Below are positions 46,328 through 56,973 of a stretch of DNA of 64,000 nucleotides, piece after piece. Location of the stretch: the NCBI GenBank assembly GCA_949130485.1, contig OX422185.1, forward strand, positions 7,045,127 to 7,109,126. Reading direction: 5' to 3'. Both the position numbers and the translations under genes were made by a program. Below the pieces are notes generated by a model. The model did no database searches and was not told the DNA's origin. It saw only the letters and a list, made by a program, of their open reading frames with translations. The stretch comes from Agelas oroides. Lineage: Eukaryota > Porifera > Demospongiae > Agelasida > Agelasidae. Each line of letters opens with the position of its first letter. Positions within the stretch are counted from its first letter, which is position 1.

Positions 46328-46430
46328 GATCTACATGATTTAGAAAATCTTAATTACAAGTAGTGCCTTACTGCATTCAGGATGCTACAGCCTGGGGGCC
46401 CTCAGGTTTCTAAATCGTGTAGATCCCGTG
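46328..46430. repeat. Fold-back around AGATCTACATGATTTAGAAA
   Basis: 46328-46347 is inverted at 46408-46428 (TTTCTAAATCGTGTAGATCC) with one mismatch and a ~60-bp loop. Small MITE-like hairpin. Confidence 0.6.
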
Positions 46431-47309
46431 GTCTCAGTGTCTAACTATTATATATATATATATACACATGCACACTCTCACTTTTTGTTGCCCCCTCCCT
46501 CTCCGAGCATGTAGCATCTAAAAACTCCCTCGAACTGAACATCGTAGCTATATGCATGCATGCATGGTCTCATTCCCTGCATGAAAGCTAGGGCTAAGTT
46601 ACCTCCTTGAAAATCTAGACCACCACAATCAGACAGGATCAGTGGAAAAAAAACCTGGTCTGGATTGTCTGCATGCATGCATGGTAATGGGGGAAAAGGG
46701 AAGAAGGAGGGAGGGTATATATAGCTAGAAAGGGAAGGAGAAAGGAAAAAGAGGGAAGGGGGAAGGGAAGCTAGGGCTAAGTTACCAACAAAGAAAAGCC
46801 ACACATGCAGTCAAACTGGTGGTGTCAGACTGCGGCATTTGCGAGCTCACGTTTACTGGGCAATTAACACAAGACTGATTAGTTCCTCAAGTTACTCTCA
46901 AACAACGATATTGAATTGACATTTATAGATGTCGCTCGAACAATGGCATCACTTCCTATAAATAACTTCATTTGAATCTATGCTCTGTCAGTAGCATGCA
47001 TATGCCAACAACAAAGCTATAGACAAAGCAATTAAGGCAAACTCCTCCTAGCTTCCAATCTATATATATACCCAATATTTTGCTGTTACTGTCTTCTTTA
47101 CTAATTAATATGGCAAAATTAAATGGTAACTACACAATGTTTAGAATTGTTGCCAACTTGTAAAAGTCATGCATGTTAAGTGTGGAATATGCATGCATGC
47201 ATGTATATATACTACCTATACGAGGAGCTCTATATCATCTTATATTCTCCACTTCACCCTTGTTTCTGTGGGGTAACAGGTGGGTATTATTTTCCATATA
47301 CTGACAGGA
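46431..47309. other. Intergenic with purine-rich low-complexity tract
   Basis: 46690-46770 is GGGAAGGA-rich. GCTAGGGCTAAGTTACC occurs twice (about 46588 and 46770). The 108-codon reverse frame here is low-complexity and not credited. Confidence 0.45.
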
Positions 47310-47310
47310 A

Positions 47311-47400
47311 GCGAAAAAAGACATTGAGATCCAGCCAGGATTCGAACCTGGGTCTGGTTTCGAATCTCAGGCTGGATATCTCAATCTGTACTGCATGGGT
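47311..47400. repeat. Partial tRNA 3'-half copy with inverted repeat
   Basis: GCGAAAAAAGACATTGAGAT and the following CCAGCCAGGATTCGAACCTG recur at 47594-47633. Immediately downstream, TTTCGAATCTCAGGCTGGAT inverts the same segment. It looks like SINE debris. Confidence 0.65.
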
Positions 47401-47609
47401 GAGTATACCGAAGCACTTTGTGCTGCACCCAGCGAACTGGGTATCAGCAGACACCTTGCATGCATGTGCCATATGTTGGAACCCCACAGGGGCTGACCGG
47501 AATCATTTCTCCTTCCAAAGGAAAGCCATACAAAGTGTTTGTCGGCCTAAGGCAAATTGTGAAAGGATTTTTATTTGCAGAGTTATTTGATGGCGAAAAA
47601 AGACATTGA

Positions 47610-47681
47610 GATCCAGCCAGGATTCGAACCTGGGTCTTCTGAATTCTAGTCAGATGCTCTTACCAACTGAGCCACTGGAGC
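47610..47681 (-). tRNA. tRNA-like gene, anticodon AGA, short variable loop
   Basis: A 72-nt cloverleaf folds on the reverse strand: acceptor GCTCCAG/CTGGATC (one mismatch, C2-T71), D-stem GCTC/GAGC, anticodon stem TCTGA/TCAGA with loop CTAGAAT (anticodon AGA), T-arm CCAGG TTCGAAT CCTGG. AGA would read serine UCU, but the 4-nt variable region is class I whereas serine tRNAs have a long variable arm. It is therefore likely a tRNA-derived element or pseudogene. Its 3' half is duplicated at 47311-47355. Confidence 0.5.
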
Positions 47682-47907
47682 TCTGGCAGCAAGTTGTAGA
47701 TTCTGTTCCATACAGCACAGGAATTTGTATAATGCTGTTTGCCAGGGTTTTCATTTTACATCCTCTCTGACGCAATCTGGGACAAAATTCCAAACAACAT
47801 TTTGATGACTGTAACGGACCGAAGCGGTGAACTTTTAATTCGCCAGATTTCGATGGAATACAATTATGTTCAGTAACATGTAAATAGGTAATATTAATAA
47901 CCATACT

Positions 47908-48450
47908 CAATTTCAAGATTTCTCGGGAGGGGGGGGATTCCAGGCTCCCCCTTCTGTATGAAACCTTTGTTTACAGTATAAACTAATTTGCTAATAACAT
48001 ACCTTCTTTACAGTGTATAAACTACCATGCATGCATGTTTATACTAATAACAACAAAGACCAATCAATTTCAAGATTTCTCGGGAGGGGGGGGATTCCAG
48101 GCTCCCCCTTCTGTATGAAACCTTTGTTTACAGTATAAACATAACAGATGAACCACAGTAGACAGAGATTTATGGCCATGGCATAAACAACCCTTGCCCT
48201 CGGGGTTGGGTGGTTTATGTACCAGAAATCCCTGTCTACTGTGGTTTATCTATATACAGGAAGTTGTAGAATCATTTTCATATGCTTTAAAATGGTATAA
48301 GCTACCTTGTTTACAGTGTAAACTATTTCATAAGTTTACTAATAACATACCATGTTTACAGTAAGGACCAATCAGAGTGGAGAATATAACAGATGAACCA
48401 CAGTAGACATGGTTTATGGCCATAAATCCCTGTCTACTGTGGTTTATCTA
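47908..48450. repeat. 75-bp direct repeat and two hairpin MITE-like copies
   Basis: TCAATTTCAAGATTTCTCGG.. occurs at 47908 and 48064 over about 75 bp. GATGAACCACAGTAGACA .. TGTCTACTGTGGTTTATC forms a hairpin at about 48147-48250, with a smaller copy at 48387-48450. Both follow AATCAGA/ATAACA-like words, suggesting one non-autonomous family. Confidence 0.65.
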
Positions 48451-49506
48451 TTAAATACTCAGAGTGAAGGTAGTATATCCAATTTATATCACATTGAGAC
48501 AGTAAACTATAACTCAATTTTGTGTAAACTATTCTGTACATCATGCAAGTTTTGTATGAACTATTATTTTACAATTTTTACATAATAGAAGTATATGACC
48601 TAGCAGTTATATACTCTGCTCTTTAAATATACTTAGAAAGTGATGTAATGTGGCATAATGCTTGTAAAAGTCATGTTTAAGTATATATCCTATTACACGA
48701 CTTAGTGTGGTATTTTCATGACCCGAAGGTGAGTGAAAATGCAGCCCACAAGTGCAACAACTATGATAAGCATGCTAACGAGTGTAATAAAATATTTATT
48801 ATAGATTACCAAAACAGCATCGTGTCTCTTCTTATACACAAAGTACTAAGTAACTCACTGTTTGAATGCATTAAAGCACATTGCGGTTGCTTGCAGGCTA
48901 TTGTGTAGCCCACGGCCCATGCAATATTGGGATTTAGAGTAGCTAACTCGTTTATAGCAATTTGATTGGTCGATGAGAGGTAACTAGTTACGTAACTCTC
49001 AGGAGTTAATTATATTCTCTCAGGAAGTTTTCTATAAACAATAACTTGTTTTGATAAAACTGCAGATTATATATACACAATACGATACAGTGATTAATAA
49101 TAGCCTATATAGTGATAGCTGTTGAAATTGAAATTCACAATTCCACATGAACTAAAGTTGAAAGTGAAAGCATGAACTGTACCTTGGGAATTACCAATTT
49201 GTGTCATTCAATGAAAGTTGTGTGTGCAAATTCTTGTTGAGTGTGGACAGAATACTCCAATTAAGCTAGCATGCATTGTTTCTTGAGGTTAAGAATCGGA
49301 AATAGCAGCATGTAATTTTTTTACACATTGTCAGAATACTCAAGGTACAGCCTGTCTCCTTCACCTGTATTTGACGTGGTTTATGCCGCAGTTGGCTATA
49401 TGTTCGGTGCCACTATACGCAAAGCAAACTAAACCCCATTCATGTATATCATGGTGTTGAGGAGTGCCTGTGGACTGTGATCTAAAACCTTGGCCTGCCA
49501 TAACTA
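48451..49506. other. Intergenic, nothing recognised
   Basis: AT-rich, no protein family or RNA gene seen. The 67-codon frame at 48705 is not supported by any motif. Confidence 0.45.
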
Positions 49507-49614
49507 CTCTTCATTCTCTTCAGATAGAGGCTCGGCTTTTTGAACCCAGTCCTACTGATTTCAGCCACTTCAGCTCAGCATCCAGTGTTTGAAGAAAGCT
49601 TGCAAATTCAGCAT
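49507..49614 (-). pseudogene. Crypton-like (KIAA1958-type) recombinase fragment
   Basis: The reverse strand encodes DAEFASFLQTLDAELKWLKS then VGLGSK and, after a one-base frame change, KAEPLSEENEE before a stop. This resembles the segment just before the recombinase core in Crypton-derived proteins of animals (LDAEMKRL..GVGS..AEPLT pattern, from memory of the family). About 35 residues, frame-broken, no catalytic part. Confidence 0.45.
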
Positions 49615-49639
49615 CTTGAAAAAAGTCAATGCATGCATG

Positions 49640-50400
49640 CATGTGTAAGGTTGAATTATTGCATGAAATATGTTTTAAACTTATACATGCTTTATTCACA
49701 TAAATAATGTGCTTCAAAATTAGACCTCATCATGTACCGCCACGTTATGTGAGGTTAATAATCTTTGAGTAAACAGTTTCACCAGAGGTAGGTAGCTACA
49801 AATGCAAAGAAATCAGTTCATTTATGCATCAATCTGTCCTGCTAAGCAGCAACTACGGCTTAGTCTCACGTAGCCAGACTCTAGTTGGGCCTGGCTACTC
49901 AATACGATCGCGCTGTGGTGAGCAAAATTGTTGACTTCCGTTTTAGGCGTCCCTTTCCGTTCCCGTTCCCGTTCCCGTTTCCGTTTCTGTTCCCGCGTTT
50001 CCGTGTTTTCCAGTTGCCCGAAGCAGTTCAATACTATGAATCTGAGCAAGGGTATTTATTCAGAGTGGGTGGAGAGACACAATTAACTGTGAATATGAAT
50101 TATTACAGATATATCAGGGGCGGAGATATAGGGGGGGCAGGGGGAGGGGGGCTTAGGCCCTCCCACTTTTCAGATTGGGGGGCTCAAATCACTCATGCAA
50201 GCATAATTAAGTAATAACAAGTGCTGTAAGCCTAATTATGCACGCTTGAATAATTTCCTACAGGGCAAAGGTACCTAGCTCGCTACCAAACTGTAAATAC
50301 TGTTTTAAGTTCTGGAGTTAAACTTGTGGTTATAATATATATATAGTGCTTTTTTAACATTGTAATGTAGAACACACACAAAATTAATTTATATGAATAA
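49640..50400. other. Intergenic with CCGTTC hexamer run
   Basis: 49955-49998 is (TTCCCG/TTTCCG)n. 50115-50180 is a G-rich segment (GGGGCGGAGATATAGGGGGG) resembling one end of the GGGGCGG family. No gene. Confidence 0.45.
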
Positions 50401-50502
50401 AAAAATGTAGGGATGGCACACCTAAAAGTATACAAACAAGGCAGGGATATATGATATAAAAGTAAAGGTAGATATACATACAAAGACCCATCCCTACATC
50501 TT
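50401..50502. mobile_element. ATGTAGGGATGG MITE, copy 3
   Basis: Ends AATGTAGGGATGG / CCATCCCTACATCTT with the core ACAAACAAGGCAGGGAT. Diverged from the pair at 39.6-40.2 kb. Confidence 0.7.
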
Positions 50503-50520
50503 CTTCACACTGCAGTTATG

Positions 50521-51158
50521 ACTCGGTGTCACAAGATCAACTCTCATGAGATCAACCTGTCACAAGATCGATTTGCCACGAAATCAACTTATTTTAATGT
50601 TGTGAAAAAACATATAAACAAAAATGAAACACATGTACTCAACCTAAACTTCAGTTTGATATTTTATGGCAACTAGATAAACACTAAGGCTGAGTTAATT
50701 GTCCCTTCACCACGAAAGAAACCAGTTTCTTGGTATTATTTGATGCCTCATCTAGTGGATGATTGTGTTCTGTAGTTCAGTGTATGTGACATCAACAGCC
50801 TCACCAACAGATGTAGCTCTTCCTTTGCACCCAGCCTTGTGAAACTCACATCTCCCAAACACTTTACCTTCTTTGAGGTATGAGGTATGCAGACATGCTG
50901 ATTTTATACGTGAGTCTAGCAAGATCAAAAACATTTTAAGTGTTCAAAATCTTTTTTCAGCATAGAAAATTTAGTTCATCTCATGATATATTCTTGTGAG
51001 AGTTGATCATGTCTCATGATAGTCTATCGAGCTAGACCAAGCTTCTCTCGCTCGCTGGAACCCAACTTCCGGCGAGCGAGAGAAGCTTGGTCTCGCTCGA
51101 TAGACTAGTCTCATGAGGGTTGATCTGGTGGCAATTGATCTCGTGAAAGGAAGCCGCA
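50521..51158 (-). mobile_element. TIR element with FLYWCH zinc-finger remnant
   Basis: Left end TGTCACAAGATCGATTTGCC then ACGAAATCAAC (from ~50552) is inverted at 51117-51150 (GTTGATCTGGTGGCAATTGA then TCTCGTG), with extra GAGATCAAC/GTTGATC copies inside. The reverse frame 50934-50752 encodes SYLKEGKVFGRCEFHKAGCK then GRAT..H, a FLYWCH-type C2H2 pattern often found in MULE transposases. No transposase core remains. Confidence 0.5.
51019..51105. repeat. Long hairpin with ~36-bp arms
   Basis: TCTATCGAGCTAGACCAAGC followed by TTCTCTCGCTCGC is inverted as GCGAGCGAGAGAAGCTTGG followed by TCTCGCTCGATAGA, with about one mismatch and a ~16-nt loop. Embedded in the FLYWCH element. Confidence 0.85.
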
Positions 51159-51285
51159 GTTATGTACCATGCACCAGGAGATTTTCTGCTCAGGAAGAGA
51201 ACTGAAGGGATAAGGCTTTTATAACTAGGTAAATATGATCCTGAAGGTACATGCCAGTCCTGAGTCCAGTATACAAACATGTGAA

Positions 51286-51398
51286 AAAGATGTATGGATG
51301 GGGCTTCTCGTGCATATCTAGCTACCTTCATGCACTTTTATGTCCTTCCTACCTTGTTTGTGTACTTTTTGGAGTGCCATCTCTATAACTACATTTTT
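51286..51398. mobile_element. ATGTAGGGATGG MITE, copy 4
   Basis: AAAAGATGTATGGATGGGG to TGCCATCTCTATAACTACAT with the core TTCCTACCTTGTTTG. It has decayed ends. Confidence 0.6.
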
Positions 51399-52632
51399 AT
51401 CTCGATAGGAACCACTTCCGAAAGTGCTGGGGAGCAGGAGAGTGTGGCAAAGAAGACAAGTCAAGTGTCGGGCTGTAGAGGTGGAAGATACCTTCCAGTA
51501 TGTTCCCCTTCTGGAATCCCTAAAAAGTTAGTTAAATGATATACAATGTACACCCTCTTTGCATGCAGTAGTGACTGCAATGCCTATGATGCTGTGTCCC
51601 AGTCCCACTCCATGTAATTTGATCATCATGGCGCATTTCAAACAATTGCTATAGTGCCAGTGATTTATGGCAGTAAAGGAACTGAGTGTAAGGTCAATTT
51701 ACTGTAAACACTTGCACATGTACAGATGTGTTTATAATAATAACAGCAAGAGACCCATCAGGTGGGATATATATTAATACTGACTTTAAAACTGTGTACA
51801 CTCAGCATGTACTTTCTACTCATTTGTTATATATACTGAACATACCAGATAAGTACCTTAGCTTATGATTTTCAGATTGTACTGATACTCAAAGCTGGCT
51901 CAGCAGGGTATGCTGTCATAATTGCATTCTGTGCACCTTCCTCTACATAAATGGTCCTCTGAACATCTCATGCTAATATCATTTGTACCAACGTTAATGT
52001 GTGTTCAATCATAGCTTATGATTCCATATGCATTCAATTTCTCCCATTTGCAGCAATTCCTAGCTAAACCAGATGTGCTAGATGAAGTCTTGAATGGGTA
52101 CACTAGTACTGGTGGAGTGCTGAGGGATTTCTGCAATGGGGAGTTTTTCAAAAACCACCCCATGTTACACGATGCCAAAGTATTGGTTTTAGGACTGTTT
52201 TACGATGACTTGTCCGTGGTCAATCCACTGGGATCACGAAAAAAGAAGCATAAACTTGGTACATAAAAATTTTGTCATGAGATAGTATATTTGAACTATA
52301 CACTATATATAAATATATAGTATATAGGTGAATATCTAAATAATATCAGAGTCGCCTATTTTCATGGCCTGAATCTTGCAGGTTTATTCTATTGGGTGCT
52401 CTTGAATGTTCACCCATGTCATCGCTCCTCACTGTGCTTCATCCAACTCCTTGCTGTGGCAAAGAGCAACCATATCCAGTCGTATGGTATTAATGCTGTT
52501 CTTGAGCCTGCTATCAATGACATACAGACACTGGCTAATGTAAGTTATCTCACTGCCATATAACGACCACTTCCTTAGGTACTCTAACTTTAGTCTTGTC
52601 CCTATTGATCCCACCATCTCATGAGGAATAAC

Positions 52633-53135
52633 AGTCCGGTGAACCAAGTTAAATTTCTGTGACTAGTGTAACCAAGAGTTTATAACAGTAAGAGTGTGCA
52701 ACTCCCATATGGTTTCTATACCCACCATCTGGATAGGATGATGTAGGCAATCTGCAGTGAATATTGTAAGCTGTGAAAACACAGCAGTAAAGAGGCGGCT
52801 TTTGCTACATTGTTCACTTAGCTAATATACACTAGCACCTAGAATGGCTTCATGTTAAGTACCTGCTAAGCATATTCACTGCTGATTGTTACGTCATCCT
52901 ATCCAGATGGTGGGATATGGGAGTTGCACACTCTTATTGTTATGAACTTTTGGTGTAACCTAGCAACATTCAAGAACACATCAGCTCAAAGAACATTGGG
53001 ATACCCAAGTAGACATGCAAAGTATTTTTACTGCTGTTAGGAAAGTGCTATGTGATAATTAACGATCTTACAATCTTATTGGTCCTCACCACATTTTGGT
53101 AAGAGGCCAAGAAATTCAACTTTGTTCACCAGACC
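52633..53135. mobile_element. MITE family A, copy 2, split by a nested MITE
   Basis: Ends AGTCCGGTGAACCAAGTTAA and TTCAACTTTGTTCACCAGACC match family A at 34.5 kb. The interior is interrupted by the element at 52689-52936. Lies in an intron of the CACTA-like gene. Confidence 0.75.
52689..52936. mobile_element. MITE family B nested in family A
   Basis: TIRs of about 48 bp: TAAGAGTGTGCAACTCCCAT .. ACCCACCATCTGGATAGGAT and the inverse ATCCTATCCAGATGGTGGGA .. ACTCTTA. The outermost TA may be the target duplication. No coding content. Confidence 0.85.
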
Positions 53136-54484
53136 GTTTCTCATTCTCGCCAGGATGTGCACGTGCTGGGCATGAGACTGTCATCCCAAAATTCTCAATT
53201 CACAATTACAATATATGATGAAAAACAACATTGCCTATGTGACACACAGTTAGAAAGTTGAATTTTTGAGATCAAGGCCACTAACAATTTGTAGCACTAG
53301 TGCATGCCCATCTGCAAAACCTTGTTCACATGGATTTCTCATCCAACAGGATGGTATTTGTGTATCCTCTGGTGGAGAAGAGCACCACTTTCATGGCTGC
53401 TTGCTTGTCTTTCTTGCTGATACACCTGCTTCCAACTGTGCTGGAGGCTACAAAGAGAGTGTGTCTGCCTACAGAAAGTGCAGGTCATGCATGGTTATGC
53501 CTGGAGAACTGCAATGGTATTCACAAAGTGAACTAACATTAGATAGTGAAAAGTAGCTTCTGAATGTGAAATCATATCAAAAAGTTTTACATTTAACACC
53601 TAGAATCGTCACATGGAAATACAATTAATCTAGGTATAATCGTTAGCACCTGACAGCTCATAATGTAGCTGTACTAGCTAAAACTTCTTAATTGACATGA
53701 AATCACATGCTGTAGCTGCTTCAGTCGAGCTTAATTTCCATAAACATCACATCAAATGGTCCATCCTGTTACACCTATAGCTTATGCAAATGGGATTTGC
53801 AACAACCGTCATGGTCAAGAGTACAAGCCTAAACCTCAATCAATACCCTTTATATTTTATCAAATGAGAGTTACAAGCAGATTGTTTGACTTCACCTTTT
53901 TGCTTGAGGTGTGATAATATTGCAGTGTTTTTATTTATTTATTTATTTTTATCCAACAAATACAGTTCAATTCCTCTACAGTTTGGTTACGAAGTCTCAG
54001 AACCCATAGACGACACTGTCAGTTGTTGGGCACAGGCTGTCTGATCACTTCTCAAGGACGTATATGGGGTAAATCGGCTCAGCATCCTCGACAAGGCACC
54101 TTACTTTGATGTATGCCTGTGTCTGCCACATGACATTATGCACATCATTTTTGAGGGTGTGCTAGTGCTCCATTGTAGAAAGCTTCTGACCTACTGCATT
54201 AAAAAGAAAGGGTACTTCACCCTAAGCTTTCTCAATGACAAAATCCAGAACTTTCAATATGGCTATTCTGAGTCCAGGACAATCCCTAGCCTTATTGATG
54301 GTGATTGCCTGGTAGAAGATAACTCAACCAATCAGGTGAGTATTAAATAGTTGCATAATTCCTAGGGTTGATTTTCATCAACTTCAGTATAATTCTGAGA
54401 GTATGAGCCCATACACGTTAGTTTTGCGATGACGACTGTTGTCAATACCATGTGTCCATGAAACGTTCCAGTTTTCTGCATCTT

Positions 54485-55047
54485 ACCGTATAGCCAGAAA
54501 ATTTGACAGGGAATTAAATTTAATTGGTGGTTTGGCGGTTGGTGTTGAAACCGCCAAATTGAAGTCCGCCAATATTATTTTTGCCTGCAACGCGCCGAAT
54601 GATGTAATGTGTGCAGTAGCGCTCTTGGCCCCGCCCGGCACCCCTCTATGCGAGCTGTGCATATAGCTAGCTCGACGCTAGCACGCTGCCAGGTAAAAAC
54701 TCACGGCATTGCTCTAGTGAGAGAACGACAACGCTCCCTGATAAACACGTACGCAATGTTTATGATGGCGGATGGTGGAAAGAGCGACTTATTACCTGGA
54801 TCAACCTTGAATTTTTGTGACTGTGGTTGTGATTGTGATTGTGGTTGCATTGTTGTGTTTATATATGTATGCCATACCCTCTGGGTCAGTGCAAAATGAA
54901 ACTTTGAACTTTGAACTTAAACTTTGATGATGTATTACGATGCAGGGTGCCACTGCCAAATTTAAATTCTGACAATATTTTCTTATGCTTGGTTTGGGGC
55001 CAAACTGCCAAATGTAAAGACCGCCAATATTTCTGGCTATACGGTAT
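54485..55047. mobile_element. MITE with TACCGTATAGCCAGAAA ends
   Basis: Left TACCGTATAGCCAGAAAAT and right ATATTTCTGGCTATACGGTA are inverted. Subterminal GACCGCCAATATT / AATATTGGCGG-type words occur near both ends, and the length is ~560 bp. It occupies an intron of the CACTA-like gene. Similar ACCGTATAGC ends are common in sponge genomes (general knowledge). Confidence 0.8.
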
Positions 55048-55945
55048 ATAATTGGTATGTGATGTGCTTGACATGTATGAACACTTCTTTCAAACAGCCA
55101 ATTCCTTTGCCCCTTTCCTTAGATTTGAAATTGATACCTGCATGACATGAACTTCTGCCAAAAACTTACTTTCATATTTTCATATCTACTAGGCAAGACT
55201 ACAGATGACTTTTGTAGCTACTGGGATGGAGGGCAAGAATCTGGCATATACATTTGCTACACATGCAATTTCTCTTTTGGAAGTACATGACCATATTTTA
55301 TGCCAAAGAATTAGCACATTCCTTTGTGTATTATCATTGCATCATATATCAGCCACACAGATGTGGTTGCTGGGCCGTTTGCTACCACTGATGGTTGGGC
55401 AGTGTGTCCCAGAGAGAGATGAGCAGTGGAAGTGTTACATCCAACTTTTGAGAATCATAACACTCGCTACTAGCTATGAAGTGACTGAGGGTACTATTCC
55501 TACGATGACACTACTGATTGAGACCTACCTTACACAGTATACAAACTTGTATCCAGGCCATATGGTGCCCAAGTTGCACTATCTGATATATCTTCCACAG
55601 CAGATCAAACTGTAAGTAACCATTTTGCTGCCTATGTAATGAACTATATCTTGAAACTTTATTGACTTGGTAACTCATTGCCATAGCAACAGGTTATTTG
55701 CTCTAAACAGGTACATATACCCACCATTCACGTAGGTTTGGACCTCTCCGAAACCAGTGGTGCATGCGCTTCGAAGCCAAGAATGCCCAAATCAAAAGCT
55801 TTGTTGGCAAAAATTTAATAAACCTGCCATACACAGTGGCAATCAAGCACCAACGCTACATGTGTCTGCAGCTCAAATCTGCTCCTGGTGTGGAAAAATC
55901 AAATTTCTTGTATAAAGGAGATGAAATAGGAAAAGGTATGCGTTT

Positions 55946-56821
55946 TCAGTATTTGAAGGATCATAGATTACTATAAATTATCTTTCTAACACATATGTTT
56001 CTGTACGATCTTGCTGAATTTGAAATCTAATTATTTTGCATTATCTATATTTCCTTCACTGTTGTCATTTACTCTGTTGCACACTAATACTTGTCAATTT
56101 AACTGTAATAAAACCCATAATCTAACCATTTATAGAGTAGGTTTTTCAAGTGTGCTCTCATACCAGTGGCTGATCCTGGATTTGTGGATGGGGGTTGGCT
56201 GTGTTGCAGTGTGCAAAGTGCACCACCTAATTAATTATTCATGATGTACATAGAAAGTGCTGTTTTTGAGTAAAAATTTGAGAAAAATTGCAAAAAGCTG
56301 TTCTTCCAATGAGCAGTGCAGAAGCAGAGAGGTCATCTTCTTGCCTCAGGCAGATACACACGACAGTTAACGCATTTGTGGGTTTTTTTTAAAGTAAAAC
56401 CCAAGGGAATACTTCTGTTTGATGAGATATCTTTACTTCCTCGTATACATGTTACTTTATGTTCCTGTAATAAGGAATGCATGGGACTGTAAACACACAA
56501 ACAAATTTTTCTTTAAGGGGGGGTGGCTAGCCACCCATTTTAACCCCCCACCCCCACCCCAGGTATCAGTCCCAGTCCTGCGTACTGTGTAGCTAGTCTC
56601 TCAGGCCAGACTCGCACACAGGAGGAGTGAGTCAGGTCAAATCGCCACGCTTTCTGAGTAACATGCCAAAAAAGGCAACCGTGCGCCCCATTTGTCACAA
56701 AATATAATTTGTAAAGTCAATTAACATGCAAGGCGTGTTCAATAGACACGCACGGCGTAGGGTGCTTAATTAAGTAGGTGTGAACTGTTCCGAAGTCTCC
56801 GTGCCTAGCCCGCGCGCGCCT
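55946..56821. other. Intergenic after the CACTA-like gene
   Basis: 56511-56563 has G then C runs (GGGGGGGTGGCTAGCCACCC is a hairpin). A possible family A left end begins at 56822. No gene seen. Confidence 0.45.
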
Positions 56822-56973
56822 CCTGGTGAATGAAGTCAAATTTCTTGGGCTAACCCCCATAAGTGGTAAACCAGGGGTAGTCACTTATACATCACCTGTT
56901 AAGGTGGCGGCGGAAGTGTCTCGGCGGAGGTTAACGAAAACATAAACCTGGGTTACAGTGTTACTCCTACTTC

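Larger units (their letters stand above)
44243..49643. repeat. Cluster of short GCATGCAT tracts
   Basis: Tracts of (GCAT)2-4 recur at about 44243, 44297, 45132, 45779, 45887, 45928, 46553, 46670, 47188, 47457, 48028 and 49629, with shorter TGCATGCA words between. The word is self-complementary. It is rare in the rest of the window. Confidence 0.7.
51409..55945 (+). pseudogene. CACTA/EnSpm-like transposase gene, multi-exon, frame-broken
   Basis: Plus-strand exons with donors and acceptors: ~51409-51530 (TFQYVPLLESLK); ~52050-52258 (FLAKPDVLDEVLNGYTSTGG, VNPLGSRKKKHKLG); 52380-52540 (LFYWVLLNVHPCHRSSLCFI); ~53300-53510 (HHFHGCLLVFLADTPASN, YRKCRSCM); ~53985-54335 (LRSLRTHRRHCQLL, YGVNRLSILDKAPYFDVC, LPHDIMHIIFEGVL); ~55190-55611 (ATQMWLLGRLLPLMVGQCVP, MVPKLHYLIYLP); 55735-55937 (FGPLRNQWCMRFEAKNAQIK). 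This series matches a widespread cnidarian/sponge transposon protein that I relate, with moderate confidence, to Tnp2/DUF4218-type CACTA transposases (DIMH and PKLHYL blocks). A frame change separates HRRHCQLLGTGC from DVYGVNR near 54045, and the first junction does not join cleanly. So it is probably inactive. Confidence 0.55.

Noticed and set aside
46478-46804. 108-codon reverse frame with hydrophobic N-terminus
   Set aside because: Mostly translation of a GGGAAGGA-rich low-complexity tract.
49885-50214. 109-codon frame with PFPFPF repeat
   Set aside because: Product of the CCGTTC hexamer run plus a G-rich repeat end.
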